Part shown: one piece after another, positions 54,071 through 64,000 of the stretch | Position numbering within the stretch: the first letter of the stretch is position 1 | How the letters are laid out: every line of letters starts with the position of its first letter | Program-made: the position numbers and the translations under genes | Assembly: GCA_028023455.1 (NCBI GenBank) | Contig: JAQFVV010012395.1 | Coordinates: forward strand, 9,916,154-9,980,153 | Reading direction: 5' to 3' | Origin: Epiperipatus broadwayi | Lineage: Eukaryota > Onychophora > Udeonychophora > Euonychophora > Peripatidae | Length of the DNA: 64,000 nt | Notes under the pieces: model-generated | Databases searched by the model: none | What the model was told of the DNA's origin: nothing | Seen by the model: the letters and a program-made list of their open reading frames with translations, nothing else

Positions 54071-57000
54071 GGCTGCAGAAAGGAGTTTTGCTATTAACTG
54101 AAAGGAGACCCTTTGATTCCTCTTGGAGGCCTTAAAGGAACCGAGCAGGGCAAATTCCTAATGTCCACTCCATACGTTCTTGTCGTTGCAGCTGTTATTA
54201 CTATGTGATTATTCATATAGTATACGAACATGGATGGGCTGCTCACCAACATGCATTAGCCAGCATGGTGAGTTTATTGGCTTTTTACCTCTGAGTTTAA
54301 GATCAAGAAACACCATGGTCTTTCTTCTCAGTGCCTGATAAGGCAGAATGAATGTTTGTGTAAATGATAAATATTTTCCCAATACATATATACAATTATG
54401 ACAGACAAAAATAAAGCATGGCCCTTATTCTCAGGAGGCTGTAAAGTCACCAACCAAGGCAGCGGTTGGTGGCCGAAGGCGGAGGGTGCTAAGAATCCCC
54501 TGATTGCGGACCCAGGCTGCCATTTGATGATGACTTTTTATTTAGGTACTTACAACTGCAGATCACTTTCAAGTGAAGAAAGATTGAAAGAATTAGAAGA
54601 AGAACTCTCTTATATTAAATGGGACATTATTGGACTTTGTGAAGTTAGAAGAAAAGGTGAAGAGACAATTGATTTAAAAAGTGGACATATACTCTATTAT
54701 AAAGGCACAAATATTGGAAATACAAGTGGAGTAGGATTCATTATAAATAAAAAGTGGAAGAACAATATTGTGGAGATTGATGGTGTATCGGACAGAGTGG
54801 CAAGATTAGTTATACAACTTAATAGCAGATACCAAATGCAGATAATTCAGGTTTATGCCCCAACAAGTTCTCATAGTGATGAAGTAGTAGAAGATTTTTA
54901 TATGGATGTACAAAAGGCTTTTGATCAGAGTAAACACCATTTTAAAATTGTTATGGGAGACTTTAATGCTAGAATTGGTAAAAAAATGAAAGATGAAAGT
55001 GCTGTGGGTAATTTTGGTTATGGTAATAGAAATGAGAGAGGACATAGACTTGTGGAGTTTGCAGAAAAAGAAAAACTTTATATTATGAATTCTTTTTTTT
55101 GAGAAAAATGTTAAAAGGAAATGGACATGGAAGCATCCAAATGAAGGTACAGCAGAATTGGATTATATTTTGACTAACAGGAAATACATATTTCAAGATT
55201 GTAATGTTCTTAATAAATTTAACACAGGAAGTGATCATCGATTAGTAAGGTGTAAGATACGTGTTAATGTAAAACTAGAGAGACAAAAATTATTAAGAAA
55301 AACAATATTTACAGTTGATATTCCTAATCTTCAGAAACATTCTAATGAATTTAAATTAGAACTTACAAATCGGTTTCAAGTATTAGTAGATTTTGAACAT
55401 GATTCAGATTTGAATGAAATTAATATGAAAATAACTGATACACTTTTGAAAACTGCAACAAAGATAGCTGGTAGAAAGAAACAGCAATTGACCAATAAAA
55501 TTTCTACTGAGACTAGAGAATTTATGAAGAAAAGAAGGAATATGAAGATATACAAAAATGATGCATTAAAAAGAATTGAATATCTTGAATTTTGTAAAAT
55601 GGTGCGGAAAAGAGTTGAAAATGATATAAGAAAGTATAACTGTGAACTAGCAAGGAAAGCTGTAGAAGAAAATAAAAGTCTTAAGAATGTAAAACAACAT
55701 TTTGGTATTGGTAGGAAATTTATATCTGCAATAAGAAAAAAAGATGGAATTATTACTAAAAGGAGAGATGACATCATGAAATTGGTAGAAGATTTTTATC
55801 AAGAATTATATAGTAATAAAGAACAAGTACCTCCTATATCTATTACATCTTCCAAATTGCCCAGAATTTTAAATGAAGAAGTGAGACATGCAATTAAATG
55901 TATGAAGAAAGGAAAGGCTCCAGGTAATGATGGAATTATAATTGATATATTAAAAGAAGCAGGTGAAGAAATAGAAAATTTTTTAGCAAAGTTATATACC
56001 AAATGTCTAAATGATAAAGATGTACCGGATGATTGGAAGAATGCAGTAATAATATTAATATTTAAAAAAGGTGATAAAGAAAATATTAGAAATTACAGAC
56101 CTATCAGCCTTTTATCAGTTTTATATAAAATTTTTACCAAGATAATTACTACTCGTCTACAGAGAACATTGGATTTCCACCAACCAAGAGAACAAGTCGG
56201 ATTTAAAAGTGGTTTTAGTACAGTAGATCATATCCAGGTGTTGAGAGAAGTTATAGAAAGAACATATGAATATGAGTTGCCATTATGCTTAGGATTTGTA
56301 GATTATGAAAAGGCATTTGATTCTATAAACATTTCTTCAGTGATTAAAGCATTAGATCATCAAGGTATAGATCCAGGATATTGTCATATTTTAAAGAATA
56401 TTTATAAAAATGCAACAGCAACAATTAGATTGCATAATGACACTGGGAAAGTCAACATTGAGAAAGGTGTAAGACAAGGTGACTCCATATCTCCTAACTT
56501 TTTACAGCAGTGCTGCAAGAAGTATTTTGTGGATTAAAATGGGAAACTAAAGGAGTGAAAGTAAATGGTGATTATTTAAGTCATTTATATTTCACAGATG
56601 ATGTAGTTGTTTTTGCAAATAATGCTTCAGATCTGCAGGAAATGTTGCAGGAATTATCAGATGAAAGTAGGAAAGTAGGACTAAAGATAAATGTTAAAAA
56701 GACTAAAATAATGTTTAATCGATTTGCTCAAAATATGAAAATAAAGATTGATTATGATGAATTAGAAGAAGTTAACAGTTACAAATACCTTGGTCAGATT
56801 ATTAATACAGATGGAAACATAATGGAGGAAATTAATCATAGAATTAAACTTGGTTGGAGTGCTTTTGGTAGACATAACTTAATACTAAAAGGAAATATGC
56901 CTATGTGTTTGAAAAGGAAGGTTTTTAACAAATGTGTTTTACCAGTTCTTACTTATGGATCTGAGACTTGGACACTTAATAGAAGAGCAATTCAGAGACT

Positions 57001-57364
57001 TCAGACCACTCAAAGAAGTATGGAGAGATGTATGTTGGGAGTAACAAGAAGAGATCGTAAACGCAATGTATGGGTAAGAGAACAAACAGGTGTTACTGAC
57101 CTCATTGAAAAAATTTAAAAGATTGAAGTGGAGTTGGGCTGGACATATTGTTAGAAGAGATGATAATAGATGGACAATTGAAATTTTAAACTGAATTCCA
57201 AGAGATTGTAAAAGACCCAGAAAGAGACCATATGTGAGATGGATGGATGAAATAAGAAAGTGTGCAGAGGTGATGTGGAGAAGAGAAGCTAAAGATCGGA
57301 GAAGATGGATTAAACTTGGAGAGACCTTCATCCTGCAGTGGATTGATAATGGTTGATAATGATG
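54071..57364 (+). mobile_element. Full-length RTE-clade non-LTR retrotransposon, 3.29 kb, inactive
   Basis: Flanked by exact 10-bp duplications. It starts GGCTGCAGAAAGGAG and ends GGTTGATAATGATG. A 5' UTR of about 330 bp is followed by a single coding region for endonuclease and reverse transcriptase, then a very short 3' UTR, as is usual for RTE. The 5' end and 3' end are confirmed independently by the short derivative at 16385-16856 and the truncated copy at 46952-47795. The coding region is broken in several places. Confidence 0.88.
54398..57357 (+). pseudogene. RTE polyprotein (APE endonuclease plus reverse transcriptase), three frameshifts
   Basis: It nicks target DNA and reverse-transcribes its own RNA from the nick. 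Endonuclease motifs are intact: TYNCRSLS, IIGLCEVRR, QVYAPTS, VMGDFNARIG and GSDHRLVRCKI. RT motifs: NYRPISLLSVLYKI, GFKSGFSTVDHI, CLGFVDYEKAFDSI and GVRQGDSISP. Breaks: an extra T in a T8 run near 55092-55099, a lost base near 56499 after DSISP, and an extra T near 57115. A TGA at about 57192 replaces the tryptophan (ILNWIPRD) seen in the 47-kb copy. The catalytic box is FTDD here but FADD in that copy. The ATG at 54398 opens an unusually G/C-rich leader (GGCKVTNQGSGWWPKAEGAKNP) before the endonuclease proper, which starts near 54528; the true start is uncertain. Confidence 0.88.
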
Positions 57365-57374
57365 ATCAGAATAA
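57365..57374 (+). repeat. Right target duplication of the RTE element
   Basis: ATCAGAATAA, identical to 54061-54070. Confidence 0.78.
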
Positions 57375-59778
57375 AATGTCTTAAGAAAAAACAAAATATT
57401 AAATAATATCTATGGTTTCCATTTAATCTCCATTTTGGAATATTATCATATAGAAATTACCACTGACTCAAATAATTGAGTTAGAGTAAATAATTTATTT
57501 TGAAAAAAGTGTTAAACTGGATCTTCAGTTGCCTGGAGTGCGAACAATAGTCACAGATATACAGTTATCATTTGAAGATAAATGAATATAAAATTTTTTA
57601 CATAAAACTTTATATATTAATGTGGTTTTAAAAGTTGGTGGAATTTTTACATTCATCTAATTTGACTTTCAATATAATCTTTTATATTGAAAATATTTTG
57701 CAAGTGAAAATAGTTTATACTATTAACTAAATTTTATACATTTTATAATCTATGTTAAGTTGTTGGAGGATATCTGATCTTTATTGTAATAGTTTCCTGT
57801 TGTTGTTTTTTTTTTAGTCTTTTAAAATTGTTTCCCTATTGGGGTTACAAAGTTTAACAAGTTATTTACATCTTGGTTATGCATTCTGTAAGCTTTGATG
57901 TGTACTCTATGGATGTCAATGATGATAGATCTATTTCTTATTAATATTATTTCTGGATGTAAATTATATCTTTGACTTTAAAATATATTACTATTGTTTA
58001 ATTTAATATAACACTGACATCTGTTTAAATCTGAATTAAGTAAACTTAATTTATTTTTCCCAATAGGCTTAAAATTTATTTCCAGATAATTAACCCAATA
58101 AATCACCTAATATTGGTCAGAAAATGGGTATCAGCAAATTATCCATAATACTGAAGTAAGTTGGAATCTAGTTTTTCTTAGCAAATAGGCAAAAGGAATG
58201 AAAAACTGCTCACATTCTCATCACATAGAAATTATAAACTTACTGAGTGTTGCTTTTTTTTTTTACTATTCCTCTGTGAAGGGTTATTGGAGAAGCTTTG
58301 GTCCTGCAGTAAACTATTTAATGACTGGTTAATTATTTTACCTTATTCTAAATTTAGTTGCAAACTTAGTCAATAAAACAAATCCCATTGTTAGAAAAAC
58401 CACATCATATGAACTGTTTTTGTTTTAAATCATGTTATATACCATATGTTTTATATGTCTTTTTATATCAAGTATTAATTATAAAAGTTATTGGAAGTTT
58501 GAGCATGGGAAAAAATTAAGTAGAAATAAAACATAAAGCAAAGCATAGTCATGGCTAAAATTGGTTGAGGTGTGGAATCTATTTATTGTACCAATGCAAA
58601 ATAATATAATTTTTTTAACTTTATTTGGACTGCAATTAACATGAGTAATATATTTCATATCACCATTCTATTCCAGAGCCCACATGCACCAACATAAATA
58701 GCCAGTATACAGCAGATTATAGGTTCAAACAGATCTCGACTAGATTTTAACTTTCATCTCTTTGAAGAGGTGTTATTCTTCTTCACAATAGTCTTTTGAT
58801 AGTAATCTTTTACCCACAGTATGCTCTTTAAGCCTATGCCTTCAAATTTCCAATAATTCCAACATTTTAAACCCACAAATGTATTTCATCTACCTATGCA
58901 AACCCAACATTAAATTAGCAACTATATGTTTTAACAATTTCAATTATAAGGTGATTTTAGACCTGATTGATCTATTAAAATAATATATGTACACCAAAAT
59001 AAAGCATTACATATTTTTAGGTCACATTTAATCGTCATTTGACAGCAGTCTAAACATTTTAAGTCATTCATATTAGAAGTAAAAACCTTGTTTCCTAATG
59101 AGAAAAACCAATTGCCAAAATCTATTATAAAAATCTATATTTCTTGATTACTAATGCTTGCAACCCCATTGCTAAAAAGTGGTGCTGTAGATTATAGCTG
59201 TCAAATATGAATTAAGTGCAAGTTAGAAGGATCACTTGTAAATCAATAGATTTAAGATATTCAACTCATTGATCAAATCAATTTTTAGCTTATCTCCTAC
59301 TAGCAAATAAAAATTTTAAAAATCTATAATTTGAGTTGTTTTTGTTTTACATAAATTGTTATAAATCAAAATGTTAATTAAAAATTCGCCGTTTTTTTAA
59401 ATTGAAAGACATTTTAATTATTTTTTTTAAAGTTATAATTAATTTAGTGTATTTTCAAAAACAAATTATCAAAGTGTTCAATTAAAATTCAAAACTTCTC
59501 TACTGTAGTACTTAATTAAAATTACTTCTGGCTACCTCTTTCATATTCGACCATGCAATTATGATTACAAAGTGATTTTTAACATTTATTAATTGAAATT
59601 GCTTTTCAAACAACAAATCAATACAAATCTTATCATGCTTTTAATAATAAGACTTTTAAATTAGGTGGCTGTTTATTTCTAATAGTTTTGACTTTCCAGC
59701 AAGCAGTTTTCTCCGAGCTGTAAAATATAATTGCATTATAATAGTTCATTTAGAAATATATATATATGCTATGTAAAC
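57375..59778. other. AT-rich sequence, nothing recognised
   Basis: No open frame, RNA gene or repeat end that I can support. Confidence 0.55.
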
Positions 59779-60203
59779 AAAGGAGTGAGTGGAAACATTT
59801 CGTGAAATAATTAGAGTAATATGTTTGTACTGGCATTGCTAAGTAGCTATCAATTACTACTGATAATCTCCAAATTTAAGCTACTTGCCTAATAATCAAC
59901 GATTACGTTTTTGTCTTGAGAGAAACAAAATGTTTATTTTTTTATTTCTAACTTGACTCTTATATAATGATAATCCCTATGCTAAACTACTTGCACTAGT
60001 AGCCAGCTATTTTATTTCTAACCTAAGCTATCATATGGATTTAAATTCATATATTTTTTTATAAGTATGAAGTTTTGAAGAATCACCTCTTTTATGGGAC
60101 AATTTGTAAATATCAATTTATCTTCCGAAAGTTACATATGTTAAATATTTTCATGGATTAATTATATTGTAATCAATAGAATGAAAAAATATTTCCTTGC
60201 AAT

Positions 60204-60216
60204 AACTAAGAAATAT
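60204..60216 (+). repeat. Left target duplication of a family A element
   Basis: AACTAAGAAATAT, repeated exactly at 60545-60557. Confidence 0.78.
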
Positions 60217-60544
60217 CACATGATCACCATTTCTTCTGCTTACACAGGGTGATGCGCTTGAACTGAAAACATTATTGTATTTTTATTTTGGACTCAAAGC
60301 TTTATAGTTAGCTAATAAGGTAAAAAGGTGGCCACTGGAGGGTTACATTAGATCCTAAGATCCTGGTGCAGTGCTCTCAAATCCAAGGCTCCTCACTGAT
60401 GAAAGCCACAAGCTAGAAACTAATCTGGGGATATTGGATGAGTAGGCACTAGATAGGGATTTTATGCACAAACTTTCTTGCATCCATTGATTACTCTAGC
60501 TTCCACTGGTGGTGCTACTGCATGGAGAGTTTAGCCTCTGTGTA
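60217..60544. mobile_element. Hammerhead family A element, minus tail joined to a plus copy
   Basis: It begins with the minus-strand family end CACATGATCACCATTTCTTC, flips near 60245 and continues as a plus unit with an intact-core ribozyme (60381-60439). It ends CATGGAGAGTTTAGCCTCTGTGT. Exact 13-bp flanking repeats. This is another inverted form that inserted as a unit. Confidence 0.8.
60381..60439 (+). ncRNA. Type I hammerhead, family A, core intact
   Basis: ATCCA/TGGAT and TCCTCA/TGGGGA form stem I exactly as in the young array. Core CTGATGA is 60396-60402, stem II AGC/GCT is compensated, GAAA is present, stem III is ACTAAT (palindrome lost) and C17 is 60425. Cleavage is predicted at 60425/60426. 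Confidence 0.75.
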
Positions 60545-60557
60545 AACTAAGAAATAT
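60545..60557 (+). repeat. Right target duplication of a family A element
   Basis: AACTAAGAAATAT, identical to 60204-60216. Confidence 0.78.
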
Positions 60558-60676
60558 ATTGGCAGTAATATTGCTAGATAACTATACCATTGGGTACTAT
60601 TAATAGTAATTGAGTTACCTAGCAACGACGTGCTAATATATTTCTCTAATTATTACATGAAATATCCCCACTCCTT

Positions 60677-63665
60677 TTTTTTTTCACCATAATTAATGCA
60701 TGAAAATATCTAACATACATAATCGCATATAAAAAAAATATTATTTTATAACTGCTTATTATAAATGTACAGTATTATCTATTTAGTATATACATCTTTG
60801 TAGTCTGTATTCATTAAATCATTCTATATATGCATTTATAATAATCAATAACTTATTTAATTTTTATATATTGAATTCAAACACTAATATTTTATTAACA
60901 AATGATATAATTTTTAAGGTTAAATCATCGATATAATCATATAAATAATGTCGACATTAAAGAAATAAAAGTGCATGCAAGAAAGAGTATTGATTTATTG
61001 TTTTATTAAAGATTTAAACAGTGCAAACGGAATGAAATTGAATTGTCTTACTTTTTTAACAACAACTAAAAAAATGTTCGTGATAAAGATAATTGCATTT
61101 TTTAAAAATTCTATCAAGCAATTCGTTTTCGATCTTTATATTACCCTACCCCCTTCTGCCCTAGAAATCAACAACCGTAAAAATACATCATAAATATTCC
61201 AACTTTCATAAATATTCCAACTTGTATTAAGTTATATATACAGTATTCTTGCTGTTTTATTATAACGCTATTTTGCGTCAAATAAATATTAAAAAAAACC
61301 ATGATAATAATGAAATCTCATGTAATACTTCAAGCTCAGTAAAATAATTACGTAACGCATTACCCATACTTGATAAATAATTATAAGGCATTACTACAAG
61401 CCAGTATTCTATTATAGATGGAAGATGAATAGAAAGCCTAGCATCTTAATAAATCCTCAGTTATTACCATGACTATTTATGTGGAGTATTAAGCTATATC
61501 TGTAATATTCATTTGCGATTATATTGAGATTTAGCCCAGACTCATAACATCTCCTAGCATCCCATTGCTAACAACCATCTGAAAACTAATAGATGTTTTA
61601 CTTATTTATAATTAACTTGCAAACCTCAATGTAAAAATTAGAGTCACCATTGCCTTTTTTTCTTAGCTATTTATCTTTTGAAATGTTTTGAGGATTAGCT
61701 CATTATATATTTGTATATCATTTTAATCCACGATTCTATAATAAATTTCTAAATTTCTTCATTCCATCTGAATTATTTTAGAGATAATACTATCTTGAAA
61801 TTACTAGGGTGTTTCTGTATTCTTGGACTATTCTTTCACTGTTGGAGATGTCTTGGTTATTTTTGGCCCTGATTCACCGATTCTTCCTGGATTCCTCACA
61901 TTGGTGAGCTCTTCTGAAACATTTTTTCAATTCTATAGTTTACACACAGTTGGCATCTATTTGAAAAAGATTTTCTCATTCATCTTTATTATATAAATTT
62001 GTTTCCTTTTTTTGCACATGATGACATAATTTTGATATTGTAGTTTGTTGGAAGTTGGTCTCATAGATTTGAATATTCTGATAATCTGGTTAATTTTTAA
62101 TAATCTATTTATAAGCATTACTGTAGAAGTCTTGCTCATAATTGAAAATGTATGACAATCTAACAGCTTTCTTTCAGGTGAATAAATTGTCATAATTTTT
62201 GGAAAGTTTTTAGTACTTCTTGGATAATTCCCTCTGCGCACTTTTTCTGGGTGGAATCATAGAATGAAGTTCTTCGATGTTATTGTGAAAATAGAACTCC
62301 TAGGATTAATTTGAGGTAAAGAATTGTACCATTATCTAATACCTTAATCTTATGAATCTTATGGATAGCACATAATCTTCACAACATTTTAATTGGTGAT
62401 ATAGTATGGAGAGATTGAATATACTACTTTTATTCATTTGAGAAACTGATTAATAGATTATAAAGATGTTGAAGACCCTAAGTCAACATGATCTTAATCA
62501 AGGGTCATGAGATTAAAACTGCTAGCTAAATTTGTATTTAATGGCATGTTATTATTGTGGCACAGTGAGTATAGTGACATACTAGCCACTATATCTACAT
62601 CTATATTGAAACATCAGACATGGAAATATACCATTTTCTTGATAACCACAATGTAATAAATCAAGTTCTTATTGCAATCTTCAGGGGATATAACCACCTG
62701 AAAAGTTTGCTTCTACTTTCAAATGGACATTTTAGTTGGTAACTCTAGGAACCCTAGTGTAGTAGTATTTGAATTTTTTTTGGCCAACCCATACAGATTC
62801 ACTGAGTAATAACTGGAATTCTGATTTAAATATTATTCCAATTGTTGATAATCAGTTCTTGGTAACGTCATTATTCAGATTTCATTTATTTTAGTCGTAA
62901 GCAAATATTTAGTCAAAACCATCAAAGTGTGATATATTTCTCTTCAATGTACTGCATTTGAGCTATACAAGATACTTAGCTCCTAGATGTGATCAAGTTC
63001 TATAATCACTTTTTACAATAAATGGGATCAGCTTTAACAAAAACTTACATAACTGTTTAACCTCAGCAAGCAAAACTAATCTTTCTTGCCAATTTTTTTT
63101 GTTTGGTAAAAGTATGCAATAGACATACATTCAACTCATCTCTGTGAGTCAAAAACACCAAAATTAATCAGTGAAGTACCAAATAAGCTATTTAGTTGTA
63201 TTATAGTTAAATAATATTTTAGTTTATGTAAGAAAGATTTCAACTTCTAGAATGTCTTTGTTTGGATCCCCATTTCCAAACTACCTTTTTATCAAGAGGG
63301 AAATATACAAGAGTTTTATTGTTTCAGTTTTGCATTGAAAAAACATTGATAACAGTTTATAAGACAGAGGAAAAATAGCACTTATGTACTTCTTTGATAT
63401 TCTTCTGTTTGTGGATAGGCCAGTTTATAATACCTTATACCTTGCCATTACATATATATTTATAAAATTACTATTTCCAAAACATATTATTATCTGATTT
63501 GATTCTCCTATTTTATCTGAAAATGTACATATCCACATTTATTTGTATTTAAACTAAATTTTAATGTCTCTATATGTGCTAGTAAAAATATAATAATCTA
63601 GTCTCACAAGTAATTATTAATAATATTGATAATATTTATTTGCAGAGACCGAAGTAATCACTAAG
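60677..63665. other. AT-rich sequence, no supported gene
   Basis: The longest frame is 94 codons on the minus strand (61957-62241), Lys/Ile-rich and without a recognisable motif. I see no further mobile-element end here. Confidence 0.45.
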
Positions 63666-63666
63666 A

Positions 63667-64000
63667 CAGGCATGAGGAACCTGCAACCTTGAGGCCACAT
63701 GTGGTCTTTTTGAATCTCTTATGCGGCTTTCCCTGTAATTTAAAATTTACATTGCAAAATCGATCTATTACAAAGTACAAGCAGCATCATTAACTGATGA
63801 TATCAACTTTAGTTGTAACTCAATCCCAGTCTTTCCCTGTGGAACATAGCATTGGGTGTGCATGTCTGCTTACATTGAGGTTAAGTTAATGTAAATTTAA
63901 TAATACATTGATCACCAACCATGTCTAGAAAAAAGAAAGTTGAATGAAGAAAAGAGGACATTTAATGTTCAGTGAGAGCTAGATTATTTCTTTATCTCCA
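63667..64000 (+). mobile_element. 5' part of a hAT-like transposon, cut by the window end
   Basis: The end CAGGCATGAGGAACCTGC, followed by GGCCACATGTGG and GCGGCTTTCCC, resembles hAT termini of the CAGGGGT..AACCTGCGGCC type. About 250 bp downstream an ATG starts a transposase-like N-terminus. The 3' end lies outside the window, so terminal repeats and the 8-bp duplication cannot be checked. Confidence 0.55.
63921..64000 (+). pseudogene. hAT transposase N-terminus (GTF2IRD2/ZBED-like), broken
   Basis: ATG at 63921 reads MSRKKKVE and stops. A shifted frame from 63946 reads EEKRTFNVQ, then a TGA, then ELDYFFIS. The pattern basic MS.KKKV, then RTFN..W...YFFI, is the start of hAT transposases of the GTF2IRD2/ZBED-like type in animal genomes. 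One frameshift and one stop (tryptophan expected) within 80 bp show that it is dead. Only about 25 codons are in the window, so the call rests on a short match. Confidence 0.5.

Larger units (their letters stand above)
59779..60676. mobile_element. Element with ~80-bp inverted ends, carrying a family A insertion
   Basis: Left end (AAAGGAGTGAGTGGAAACAT ... AATAATTAGAG ... ATTGCTAAGTAGCT..CAATTACTA) is the imperfect reverse complement of the right end (60601-60676). The hammerhead element 60217-60544 sits inside. Without it the element is about 560 bp, MITE-like, with no coding content. Confidence 0.6.

Noticed and set aside
55376-55777. 133-codon minus-strand frame
   Set aside because: Antisense shadow of the RTE coding region. 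The plus strand carries clear endonuclease and RT motifs.

Overview
The window looks like AT-rich intergenic DNA from a metazoan nuclear genome, most likely an invertebrate. There is no operon-like gene packing, and I recognise no host protein-coding gene. What can be recognised is eukaryotic mobile DNA: two clades of non-LTR retrotransposon, a Merlin (IS1016-related) DNA transposon, a hAT-type end, tRNA-derived SINE-like pieces, many foldback or MITE-like elements, and many repeats carrying hammerhead ribozymes. The species cannot be fixed from sequence alone.

Layout. 0-4.3 kb: AT-rich DNA with a foldback relic (0.78-1.11 kb) and a terminal-inverted-repeat element (2.8-3.16 kb). 4.29-12.3 kb: a nested locus. 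A duplicated microsatellite-bearing sequence is split by a decayed L1/Tx1-like LINE (4736-12155, about 19-bp target duplication). The 5' part of that LINE is split in turn by a palindromic array of 466-bp hammerhead units (4864-6920, 15-bp target duplication). ORF2 of this LINE contains exact matches to Illumina adapter sequence, so part of it is probably a misassembly. 12.5-15.2 kb: two copies of one MITE, with an inverted hammerhead dimer between them. 16.4-21.1 kb: a short internally deleted RTE element, two small hammerhead-family insertions, SINE-like repeats and a LINE 3' end. 24-33 kb: foldbacks, hammerhead family C palindromes, a CpG-rich block and a Merlin element with 9-bp target duplications. 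34.5-35.4 kb: a less AT-rich block with a minisatellite. 36.8-42.5 kb: hammerhead families A and B plus a large foldback. 46.8-47.8 kb: a 5'-truncated RTE. 51.2-53.2 kb: a cluster of four foldbacks. 54.07-57.36 kb: a full-length but broken RTE element with 10-bp target duplications. 59.8-60.7 kb: an inverted-repeat element with a hammerhead element inside. 63.67 kb to the end: the start of a hAT-like transposon.

Main result. Three unrelated-looking repeat families carry the type I hammerhead layout: CUGANGA, stem II, GAAA, a minimal stem III, then UH. Family A has stem III ACTAGT and stem II changes that preserve pairing. Family B has ACCGGT. Family C has ATAYGTAT. The reference stem III sequences of A and B, and ATACGTAT in C, are self-complementary, as expected for ribozymes that act as dimers. 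All three families recur as head-to-head inverted dimers (minus copy, then plus copy). Several family A insertions are flanked by 11-15-bp direct repeats, so they moved as finished inverted structures or fragments. Hammerheads in metazoan repeats (retrozymes, Penelope-like elements) are known. The recurrent inverted-dimer form with long target duplications is the part that may be undescribed.

How the parts relate. Nothing here forms a host pathway. The ribozyme repeats, the short RTE derivative, the MITEs and the SINEs are all non-autonomous and would need enzymes supplied by elements elsewhere. Every transposase or reverse-transcriptase copy visible here is broken.
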